Shown here: positions 1 to 8,227 of the stretch, in pieces
Position numbering within the stretch: position 1 is the first letter of the stretch
Layout of the letters: the number at the start of each line of letters is the position of its first letter
Assembly (NCBI GenBank): GCA_023212725.1
Contig: JALBYF010000071.1
Location: 23,878-87,877, forward strand
Direction: 5' to 3'
From: Tranzscheliella williamsii
Lineage: Eukaryota; Basidiomycota; Ustilaginomycetes; Ustilaginales; Ustilaginaceae
DNA length: 64,000 bases
Program-made: the position numbers and the translations under genes
The notes under the pieces: model-generated
Told to the model about the DNA's origin: nothing
Database searches by the model: none
Seen by the model: only the letters and a program-made list of their open reading frames with translations

Positions 1-241
1 CCTTGGCCTCGGTGTCGTCATCGGCGTCGAGATCGAGGTCCAACTTCTTCTTGTCCTTCTTCTTCTTCTTCATGCCACCAAAGAGATCGGCCGTGTCTTC
101 AGAGGCGGCCTGAGTGTCGACCTGCTCTGAGGATGGTGCTGCCGTCTCGTCGCCTTCCAGTTCGTCGAGGTTGAGCGTCTTCTTCACCTTCTTCTTCTTC
201 AAAGAAGGATCGAAGAGAGTATCGGCAGTAGAGTCGGCCAT
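1..241 (-). CDS. SUI3: Translation initiation factor eIF2 subunit beta, N-terminal part (gene runs off the left edge)
   Basis: The minus-strand reading frame starts at ATG 241-239 and stays open to the window edge, so only about 80 N-terminal residues are present. It begins MADSTADTLFDPSLKKKKVK and carries two lysine blocks (KKKKVKK near residue 15 and KKKKKKDKKK near residue 57) separated by acidic stretches. Lysine blocks in an acidic N-terminus are the hallmark of eIF2 beta, where they bind eIF5 and the eIF2B epsilon subunit during start-codon selection. The C-terminal zinc-binding domain would lie outside the window. The gene is divergent from ATP3. The assignment rests on this N-terminus only; another lysine-rich protein cannot be fully excluded. 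Confidence 0.8.
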   Translation of the reverse strand, partial: MADSTADTLFDPSLKKKKVKKTLNLDELEGDETAAPSSEQVDTQAASEDTADLFGGMKKKKKDKKKLDLDLDADDDTEAK

Positions 242-769
242 GGTCGCGCTGATCAATGGATCGGAGGCGGAAGCAGACAGGTCGGTATGGCGCAGCAAAA
301 GCAGAAGCGCGGATGTCGACGGGGAAAGCAAGACGGTAAGCCGGACGGTGGAGAACGGCAAAGTGATGGACGAAGGTACGATGGCGTCGACGGGCGAGAT
401 TGAGGCTTGCTGAGCAGTTTCCATTTTCCACAGTTCCACCACTCACCAACTCAGCTGTGAATGAATCTATCGCACGAAAAGAACACACGCCGCGTGATCG
501 ATTTCAATACCGTTCCGAAGGCGGCTACGCGGAATTGCTATTCAATGAGGAGCTGGGCGGAACCGAAAGGAGAAAGCGAACGGAAGAAATCGACTCTTTC
601 GCCCAGCGTTACTACAAGCTGAACTGGTCCGAGAACGAGCTGATGGCAGGATTCTATTTATCGTCGTCGTCGCAGTTAGCATCTAGCCACTCGAGCCCTC
701 ACCACCCATCATCCGCCTATCCACATCCTCGCACCACACATCCTCCTTCGCCCCACATCCTCCTTCACC
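242..769. promoter_or_regulatory. Shared divergent promoter region between eIF2 beta and ATP3
   Basis: This 528-base spacer separates two genes transcribed away from each other, so it must hold both promoters. I see no clear TATA box. A pyrimidine-rich CACATCCTCC stretch precedes the ATP3 start, which is common in 5' leaders of highly expressed fungal genes. Open frames inside it look like chance. Confidence 0.5.
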
Positions 770-976
770 ATGGCGATGCTTCCTCGTGCCGCCCGTCCCG
801 CCCTCGCGGCACTCAACTCGGCCGCCCCCGCCGCCGTCGCTGCCCGAGCCGGCTTCCACTCCTCCTCCGTCCAGGCCGCCACTCTTCGTGAGACCGAACA
901 GCGCATCAAGTCGGTCAAGAACATTGAGAAAATCACCAAGGTCAGTCAACCAGTCAGCCAGTCAGCCAGCCAGCCA

Positions 977-1016
<40 letters not shown>

Positions 1017-2247
1017 ACCAATCAGTCAGGCAGCCAGCTCCACCGACGCTTTTTTGCCTTGGTGCTTTGCCTCGAAGCTTTGGCTCCTTGTCTGGGTCGT
1101 GTTCAAGCGAGGCATTCTCGAGCAGTGGCGTTCTGACATGGATTCTTTCTCGGTTTGCTTGCCTCTTGACAGTCCATGAAGATGATTGCCTCTACCAAGC
1201 TCAACAAGGCTCAGCGAGCCATGGCCGCCGCCAAGGCGTACGGTGCCGCTAACAATGGTGAGTAGCTGGGCTGTGCAGTGGGTCTCGGCATGTGGAACGG
1301 TATGTTGACGGCGTTGTGGCATGGCGCATTGTCTGCCGGTGCGCACAGAAATCTTCTCCAACTCGGAGGCAGTGGCTCCCGAGGGCGGTCGACAGCTGTT
1401 TGTCGTTGTCTCTTCCGACAAGGGTCTCTGCGGTGGTATCCACTCGTCTGTCACCAAGCGAACCAAGCTGGAGTTTAACAAGCTCGGTGGTGCTGCTGCC
1501 GACCCTACCACCTCGGATGGCCCTGCGGTTGTCGTCTTGGGCGAAAAATCCAAGGCGCAGCTCAGCCGTTCGTTGGGCACCAACATCGCCCTCTCGTTCA
1601 GCCAGGTGGGCAAGGACGTCCCCACGTTTGCCGACGCCAGCGCCATCGCCGACCAGATCATCAAGAGCGGCATCCAGTTCGACAAGGTCAACCTGATCTA
1701 CAACAAGTACGTCTCGGCCATCTCGTTCGAGTCGGACATTATCGAAGTCTTTAGCGAGGATGCCCTCCGAAATGCTCGTAAGTACTCTCGGCCGTCATGG
1801 CGCGTTTGCCTGTGCTTGACTCGCCTGAGGTATTGACGCTGGACGCCTTGTCTTGCCCAACCACGCCTCCGTTGAAATTGCAGCTTCGTTCAAGCTGTAC
1901 GAGCAGGAGGATGACGTTACCCGGGACCTTGCCCAGTTCTCGTTCGCCAACGCTGTCTTTGCCGCCCTCGTCGAGGGACACGCTTCCGAGATCAACTCCA
2001 AGCGCAACGCCATGGACGTGAGTACCTGCCATCACCGTGTTCGATTGGCCATCTCGGCGTTTGGGTTGGCCCGTTGTTGCCGCTTACTGATCTGTCCGTC
2101 GTTTTCGCTCGGCTTTGAACGTGTTAGAACGCCTCGAAGAACGCTGGCGACATGATCTCGTCGCTCAACATGCTGTACAACCGAGGACGACAGGCCGCCA
2201 TTACCAACGACCTGGTCGACATCATCACCGGTGCCTCGGCTCTCTAG
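770..2247 (+). CDS. ATP3: Mitochondrial F1-ATP synthase subunit gamma
   Basis: The gamma subunit is the rotating central stalk of F1Fo-ATP synthase in the mitochondrial matrix. I read five exons: 770-940, 1173-1257, 1349-1777, 1884-2017 and 2128-2247. All four introns have GT-AG ends and the phases join to give 312 residues, the usual family length (yeast about 311). The protein starts with an Arg/Ala/Ser-rich presequence ending near GFHSSSVQAATLRETEQRIK. It then has the conserved RIKSVKNIEKITKSMKMIAS segment, the SSDKGLCGG motif, and the C-terminal helix ending in DIITGASAL. Intron 1 is filled with a CAGC microsatellite. A 12-base minisatellite lies about 130 bases after the stop. Confidence 0.95.
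949..1037. repeat. CAGC tetranucleotide microsatellite inside ATP3 intron 1
   Basis: The stretch consists almost wholly of CAGC/CAGT units in tandem, beginning a few bases after the 5' splice site. It is non-coding by exon structure and is likely length-variable between strains. Confidence 0.9.
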
Positions 2248-2376
2248 GCCGCTCGCACCTCGCACCTCGCGGCGCCAGGCTCGATGCTCGATGGGATGTT
2301 GTCGCTAGTCCCGTGCGCATAGATGAATGCCATTCCACGTACCTGCTGTGCGTCGACGAGTGTGTGGCGGCGGAGT

Positions 2377-2448
2377 GTGTGTGCAGCGGTGTGTGCAGCG
2401 GTGTGTGCAGCGGTGTGTGCAGCGGTGTGTGCAGCGGTGTGTGCAGCG
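2377..2448. repeat. 12-base minisatellite, six perfect units, downstream of ATP3
   Basis: The unit GTGTGTGCAGCG occurs six times head to tail without a mismatch. It lies in the probable 3' UTR or terminator region of ATP3 and about 90 bases before a tRNA gene. The perfect copies suggest recent expansion. Confidence 0.95.
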
Positions 2449-2539
2449 GTTCGCAAGGTAGAGGGTGCGTCGGTTCGAGGCTTGGTGAGAGATGGCTCGA
2501 GGGCTACGTACGCAGCAGACGAGGAGGCCTGCATTCAAC

Positions 2540-2642
2540 GCCTCGTTAGCGTAGTTGGATTATCGCATCCGTCTAATAAACGGTGCCTCAGGCATACTGA
2601 GATTACAACGGAAGGTCACTGGTTCGAGCCCAGTACGAGGCA
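2540..2642 (+). tRNA. tRNA-Ile(AAU), intron-containing; body resembles elongator tRNA-Met
   Basis: The acceptor arms GCCTCGT and ACGAGGC pair perfectly, followed by discriminator A at 2642. The T arm is ACTGG-TTCGAGC-CCAGT, a perfect 5-bp stem and B box. The anticodon stem TCCGT/ACGGA is interrupted by a 28-base intron at the canonical 37/38 position. The loop reads CTAATAA, which gives anticodon AAT, and TAAT can pair with ATTA in the intron. Mature length is about 75 bases. The first bases, GCCTCGTTAGCG, are what I would expect of elongator tRNA-Met(CAU), but no CAT sits in the loop under canonical splicing. The tRNA itself is certain; its amino acid is less so. Confidence 0.8.
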
Positions 2643-3218
2643 AACCCCCTTCACTGGGATCTTTTTGCCGCCCAGCTCAGCACAAATTGACCTTTGCCTT
2701 TTTGCCTTTGCCATTGGCCTGATGCCCATACTACAGCATCTCCTTCCGGGTTCAGGGACTACATCGACAATACGATGCTCGGAGGCAATCACGCTTCTTG
2801 GTGGCGTAGAAATACGTGGCCCGTTGGGATGTCAGTGTGGGGCGAGCGGAGGACAGCTGGGCGTGCGGCGTGCGGCGTGCTGCGTGGTGACGTCGGGGGT
2901 TGAGTTGTGATGAACGAATGCAGCGTTTCTTTGTCAGCGGCCAGTGGCCTGACGTTGCTGACTCCACAAGAGGAGACGTATGACAGCCGAGGCCAGGCTA
3001 CAGCACCCCGTCTTCTTGCTTGTCGTCCGGCTGCGGGTCACACGACAGCCGTGGGGCTACGCTGCGCTGCATCTGGCGCCGTTGCCGAGATGGGTACGGT
3101 GGCCGGATGTCGCAGCGTTGCGCCGGGGCGAAGATGCGCCGATTGGCAACGCATATACCCAGCGCTGTCGGCGGCAGTGGCCTTCCGTTCACGCCTCCAT
3201 CACGCTACCACACAGATT
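2643..3218. other. Intergenic stretch between tRNA and GFA-domain gene
   Basis: The 576 bases hold no gene I can support. A GC-rich run of short GGCGTGC units lies near 2860-2885. The 3' part must include the promoter of the downstream gene. No clear TATA element was seen. Confidence 0.5.
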
Positions 3219-4557
3219 ATGCCAGCAACGTCGCTCCTCCGAACGACCCTAGCTAGCCGCCTTGCACCGTCTCGACTGTCCAGTGTCTCCGTGTCGACCT
3301 GTGCGCCTGCCGCCCGCGCCCGTGTCTCTATCTGCTTGCCGCCGCGCGCGTTGTCGACGTCGCCCACCGCATTCCACCCCCCTCCGCGCCACCGCCACGC
3401 CAGCACCACCTCGAACAGCAAGATGACTGACGGCAGCACGCAAGAAAGCAACCAGGGTCACGAGATCAAGGAGCCCCCGTACAGTAAGTCCTCCTCGTCA
3501 GTGCTGGGTGGCCCGCGCGAACGTCCGGTCTGACAGCCTCGCCTTGGATGCAACAGCCGGCTGGGACGCTCCCATCCCTGCCAAAGAGGGCGGCCGCGAA
3601 GAGGGCTATCTGCACAAGGTAAGGGCTGAGCCAGCCGAGGAGCCGCCGCGCCACGTTGCTCATCCTGTCTTTGCTTGGCGTGGCTGCACAGCCGCCGTAC
3701 TGCTGGGAGAGCAAAGAGTTCGAGGTCAAGTACACGGCCAAGTGCTGGTGTGGAAAGCGTAAGTTGCCCCCATTCCTGTTGTGCGCATCTCGGAAGGATT
3801 GCTGACGCCGACGGTGGTGGTGATGGCGATGGCGACGGCGCGCGCAGTCGAGTTTGAGTACCATGGCGACCCGATTGATGCCAAGCACTGCCACTGCAAG
3901 CAGTGCCAGCGGCTGCACGGCGCGCCGTTCCAGTGGGCGGCGCTCTTCCACAAGACGTCGGTCCGGCTGGCCAAGCACTGCGACCCGATCTTCCTCGACT
4001 TTTTCTCGACCCAGGAGGGCCACAGCGAGCACGCGGTCCCCTGCAAGATCAGCTGCCGCAACTGCCGCAGCCCGATGGCGTACGTCTCTCCTTTTGCCGC
4101 CCCTGCCGACCATATTGTACTGACCCGCTCGCCCCGCCCGCGCGTGTTCCCCGCAGCGACGAAGGAAGGAGCATGATCATGGCGTGAGTTGCCCCCCCCC
4201 CCCCGCCTTGCGCCACTGTCCCTTGTGTGTGCCCGTGCTGACCCGCCCCGACCCATCCGGTTCGACAGCTACCCGTCGTCGTTCCTCTTCAAGGACGGCC
4301 GGGTGCCGCCGATCTTTGCGCCGAGCGCACACATCTTCTACGGCGAGCGCGTGATGGACGTCGACGACGACATTCCCAAGGTAAGTGCCTCTGTGCAGCG
4401 AGGGCCGAGCCGGCACGTTTGCTGACCCTTGCCCCCGCGCCAATGACGACAGTGGGAAGGCCACAAGAACAGTTCCAAGCAGCTCCCGCACGCTCCCGGC
4501 GGCGACAAGACGATCGGCAAGGGCAAGCGCTACAAGGCCGAGGGCTCCAGCGACTGA
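3219..4557 (+). CDS. GFA / CENP-V domain protein with possible mitochondrial presequence
   Basis: Seven exons join in phase to 289 residues: 3219-3483, 3557-3618, 3692-3758, 3848-4079, 4157-4183, 4269-4380 and 4453-4557. All introns are GT-AG; exon 5 is only 27 bases. The core has three cysteine groups, CWCG, HCHCKQCQ and CKISCRNC, typical of the zinc-binding GFA fold (glutathione-dependent formaldehyde-activating-like, also CENP-V). No reaction can be assigned, because most fungal members are uncharacterised. Before an internal ATG at 3423 lie 68 residues rich in Arg, Ser and Ala with almost no acidic residues, as in a mitochondrial targeting peptide. The internal ATG would give a cytosolic form. 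Intron 5 starts with a run of C. The family call is firm; substrate and location are open. Confidence 0.85.
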
Positions 4558-4760
4558 CTCCCCCGCCGCGCGCGCATCTAGTCCCCCACACCCCCTGCGC
4601 GCCGCGGCCCGTGTATCCTACCGTTGCAGAAACAATCCGCGCCCATGTACGACTCATTGGTGGCTGCACAGGCATGGCACGCGTGGGCGATCGACGTCGG
4701 GTGGATGCGAGGTGGGAGCGGGATACATGCAGCCGGCGGGGTGGGCGGGAGGGGCTGCGA

Positions 4761-6734
4761 CTAGTGCGGCCGCGACGGGGAGGCGTCGCGGTGGGTCCAG
4801 TCGCTGCGTCTGGTAAGTTGGGGGTCGGTGCTGGAGGGGTGGGTGGCGAAGGCGCCGTTGAGGGCGGTCTCGACGCTGATGCGGCCGCGGAGGGTGTCGT
4901 CGAGGAGCTGTGCGAGGCCGCGGGGCGCGGGGCGGGCGGGCGTGGCGGGGGCGGGGAGCGAGTCGCCGGCCTGGATCGGGCGCGCCCACTTGCTCGCCGC
5001 GCCGCGGTTCGCCGGCAGCCCCGCAGCCAGATCGTACAGCAGCCGCTGCGAGCGCTCCCGCCGCACCCGCGCCGCTCCGCCCTCGTACGCCTCGGCCACC
5101 ACCCTCCCCTCCGCAGAACCGGCCCCGCGCCGCCGCTCCGTCGCCCCAAACCGCCACGTATTCGGCTTCCACTCTTCCTCGTCTGCATCCGACTCCCGCC
5201 GCATCGACACGTCGCGCGAGAGCCCCGGCCGCACCACACGCCCATCGTGCCCCGCATCGCCCCCGCCCGCCTCCCGTGTCCCTCGCCTGCTGCTCCAGTT
5301 GAGCAGATCGTCGATCCCCGACTCCCCAGGACAGTAGTCCGCATCGCCAGGCCCAGGCTGACCCAGCCCCGACGAGAGCGTGGCTTTCTTGTCGTTGGCA
5401 AAAAAGCGCAGCTGGTCGGCAGACACCTTGGAGACCGTCAGCGCGCCGCGCGGTGGCACAAAGCCGCCACTGGCAGCCGACGTCGAAGCGCTGGCACTGG
5501 CCGCATTGGAGCCCTTCCCCACGCTGCTCGCACGACCAGGCCGAGTCTGGGCCGAGTCGGCCAGAAACGAGCCGTTGCGAGCCGACGGTGCTAGGCTGGC
5601 CGGATACGCAGGTCGGCCGCCATTGACCAGTGTAGATCTGCCCGGGCCGAGCGCTGGTTCCAGCAGCTGATCGGTGTAGCTCTTGTTGGTATCCGGCATA
5701 AAGCTGTTGGCAGGGTCGTCCGCTCCAGCTTGCACACTAGCGCCGCCCTGACCGTCCGAAAGAGAGAGCTCGGCGGCCTCGGCCACAAAGACGTCCTCTT
5801 CTTCCTTGGGAACAAAGGCAAGGATGTTTGGCGGGTCCGCAGCCGTAATTGCCCCTGCACGGCTCGGAAGCATCTTGATCTCGGCGTTCGGAGGGCGATG
5901 CTTGCACGAGTCCACGGGGATGTAGATGACCTTGCGAATCTGTACCGGATCGCCGGGCCATAGCTTGTTCGCCTTTCGCAGCACCTGGATGTCGGCGCCG
6001 TAGTGCAGGGCGAGCGACGAGAGAGTATCTGTGGGCGCCACGGGATGGATCAGTACACGGACCTCCTGCGCGTTGGCGTCTGGTTTGGGACGGGCGCTGT
6101 GGCCAGAGCCGGATGCCAGGCGTGAGGTCGCAGTGGAAAGGGTAGATCTGCTTTCTCGAAGGCCGAACCAGTCCTCCAGGCGGTCTAAAGTGCTTTCAAG
6201 CTTTGGGTTGGAATGACCCTTATGGTCGTCATCATCGTCGCTTGGACGTGAGGCGGATGTGATCTCGCTCGCAGCTCTCGCTTTGCCCCGGTTCCGGGGC
6301 CCTGACAGCGTAGAAGAGACGGGGTCGGCGGGCCATTTGTAACCGGTCGCGTCGTCGGTGGACGAGCCACTGAAGAGGCCAGCAAGCCCTGCGCCGATCG
6401 CTTTCCATTCCGACGCCACGGCTGAGGGATGGCGGGGAGGCTCGCCGGGCCTGCGCTGGGTGGACGGTAAAGTCGGTCTCGGGGACGGCGATCGAAGTGG
6501 ATGTCGTTCAACGACTTCGGATGCCAATGAAGAACTCGTAGCAGTGGCATAGCGCGACGCGGTAAGCGACGATGGCGACGATTTGCGACTCCTCAGCTGT
6601 TGCGATTGCTGTGACGATGCATGAGAGGAAGGAGGCTGTAACGAGTCGCTGGTCTGTGTCGCCCACGGGTCGAAATCGAACGAGGAGGCGGAATCCGCCT
6701 GGTGGCTCGTCTGTAGCCACGGCGAGGCGGTCAT
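4761..6734 (-). CDS. Intracellular LysM-domain protein, otherwise low-complexity
   Basis: A single open frame of 657 residues runs from ATG 6734 to TAG 4761. The one recognisable domain is a LysM fold at about residues 227-275, from VLIHPVAPTDTLSSLALHYG through LRKANKLWPGDPVQI to VIYIPVDSC. There is no N-terminal signal peptide or membrane segment. That argues against a secreted chitin-binding effector and for the cytosolic LYSMD-like group, whose function is poorly known. The rest is Ser/Pro/Arg-rich and looks disordered, with an acidic run near residue 165 and a conserved-looking patch (LDRLEDWFGLRES) just before the domain. Large antisense open frames in its GC-rich 3' half are compositional shadows. 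A small intron near either end cannot be excluded. Confidence 0.8.
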   Translation of the reverse strand: MTASPWLQTSHQADSASSFDFDPWATQTSDSLQPPSSHASSQQSQQLRSRKSSPSSLTASRYATATSSSLASEVVERHPLRSPSPRPTLPSTQRRPGEPPRHPSAVASEWKAIGAGLAGLFSGSSTDDATGYKWPADPVSSTLSGPRNRGKARAASEITSASRPSDDDDDHKGHSNPKLESTLDRLEDWFGLRESRSTLSTATSRLASGSGHSARPKPDANAQEVRVLIHPVAPTDTLSSLALHYGADIQVLRKANKLWPGDPVQIRKVIYIPVDSCKHRPPNAEIKMLPSRAGAITAADPPNILAFVPKEEEDVFVAEAAELSLSDGQGGASVQAGADDPANSFMPDTNKSYTDQLLEPALGPGRSTLVNGGRPAYPASLAPSARNGSFLADSAQTRPGRASSVGKGSNAASASASTSAASGGFVPPRGALTVSKVSADQLRFFANDKKATLSSGLGQPGPGDADYCPGESGIDDLLNWSSRRGTREAGGGDAGHDGRVVRPGLSRDVSMRRESDADEEEWKPNTWRFGATERRRGAGSAEGRVVAEAYEGGAARVRRERSQRLLYDLAAGLPANRGAASKWARPIQAGDSLPAPATPARPAPRGLAQLLDDTLRGRISVETALNGAFATHPSSTDPQLTRRSDWTHRDASPSRPH

Positions 6735-6911
6735 TGCATCTACAGGCGCAGCCCTTCCTCCTGGAGCAACACACCAGAGACGGATGGATCAAAAATCAGC
6801 CATGGGCAGAGGAGACCGGCAGCAACAGCCACGCAAAGGCAGCAAAGCCGACGTCTACGTAGCCCGAGGTGTAGATAGAATTCGCGTCTGATCGCAGCCT
6901 GCTGCACCACA

Positions 6912-6999
6912 GCGGTCTGGCGATGTCGATGCAGCGGTCTGGCGATGCCGATGCAGCGGTCTTGCGATCGTCGACGCAGCAGTCTATTGTCGATGCTAC
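6912..6999. repeat. Imperfect tandem repeat, 22-23 base unit, about four copies
   Basis: Units start with GCGGTCTGGCGATG and end in GATGCA. The first two copies differ at one base and the next two are more diverged. The repeat lies in the shared upstream region (6735-7298) of the divergent LysM and ARPC4 genes, so it could contain repeated regulatory sites. No known site was recognised, and nothing else stands out in that spacer. Confidence 0.85.
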
Positions 7000-7298
7000 T
7001 GTGGGGGGAAGGCGAGGGAGGGGTTGAGGAGGTGTGAGTGTTGGGTGTTGGGTGTTGCACTCAGGCATCGCAGGACGTGGCACGGACATCGCAGCTGCCA
7101 TGTTAAGTCCCAATCAGCGCGCCGATGGCAAAACTGATCGGGGCGCCGATCTGTTGATTGGGCACTGCATGACGGTAAGATGATCGCACGGGGCACGGCG
7201 AGGACACACCATCCCGACTCGACCCCGCAGCCGGTATCCTTTGCTCCCCTATCTAGTGTCTTGTTCGTTGCCGTTTCGTCGCGGCTGTGCTATCTACC

Positions 7299-7980
7299 AT
7301 GGTATGTCGTCGTGTTGCAGCCAGGGGGGGAGGACTTGCTGACCGTGCCTGTTTGCCGCTGTCTGCGTATGCTCACTAGTCCAACACGCTCCGGCCATAT
7401 CTCTCGTGCGTGAGGTCGACGCTGACGGCGGCGATGACGCTCGAGAACTTCGCTTCCCAGGTGGTAGAACGGCATAACAAGCCCGAGGTCGAGGCCCGCA
7501 CCTCCCGCGAAGTGCTGCTCCAGCCACTCACCATCGCCCGCAACGAAAACGAAAAGGTCTTGATCGAGCCAAGCGTCAACTCGGTCCGCATCAGCATCCG
7601 CATCAAGCAGGCCGACGAGATCGAACGCATCCTCGCCCACAAATTCACCCGCTTCCTCATGCAGCGTGCCGAAAGCTTTGTCATCCTCCGCAGAAAGCCC
7701 GTCCAGGGCTACGACATCTCGTTCCTCATCACCAACTTCCACTCGGAATCCATGCTCAAACACAAACTCGTCGACTTTATCATCCAGTTCATGGAAGAAG
7801 TAGACAAGGAAATCTCCGAAATGAAGCTCTCCCTCAACGCAAGAGCGCGCATCGTCGCCGAATCCTATCTCTCCACCGTAAGTCGTCTCCTTCTTGCCAC
7901 CCGCCATGTCGGCGCAAGACCCTCACCCTGTTGACCAACCCTATTCTCTCTGCTGGCCTCCTCGGTAACAGTTCGCATGA
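7299..7980 (+). CDS. ARC19: Arp2/3 complex subunit 4 (p20, ARPC4)
   Basis: ARPC4 forms the core of the Arp2/3 complex together with ARPC2 and nucleates branched actin at cortical patches and endocytic sites. I read three exons: 7299-7301, 7380-7877 and 7972-7980. Exon 1 contributes only the ATG, which is followed at once by GTATGT; exon 3 adds only Phe, Ala and the stop codon. The product has 169 residues, matching the family (about 168). It starts [20 protein letters not shown] and contains the highly conserved [33 protein letters not shown] and [15 protein letters not shown] blocks. The start was chosen because other ARPC4 proteins begin with M-x-x-T-L-R-P-Y-L. Without splicing, no ATG exists upstream in frame. 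Confidence 0.95.
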
Positions 7981-8227
7981 GCACCGCTGTTCTTTACACG
8001 CATCTAGCAAGCATGCCATTGCCAAGTACCGTCACCGTACCGCACAGTCGGCTGTGGTGCTGTATCGACTGTGTTGCGCGATCGAGAACGCGCTGAATAC
8101 AGGAATGGCTAGACGGCGGAGAAGTCGACCCAATGTCGTATCCGTGCGGAAGCCATGCCGGCACAACCAGCCGGGCTGCGCATCGAGGAACGGCAGCTTG
8201 TCGGGGGTGGAGGGCGGGAGGTGAGGG

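Noticed and set aside
4289..5594. Two long frames (370 residues minus, 391 residues plus) overlapping the LysM gene's 3' half
   Set aside because: The region is GC-rich and has few stops in any frame; their products are Arg/Pro/Ala-biased with no domain, while the LysM frame has a real domain.
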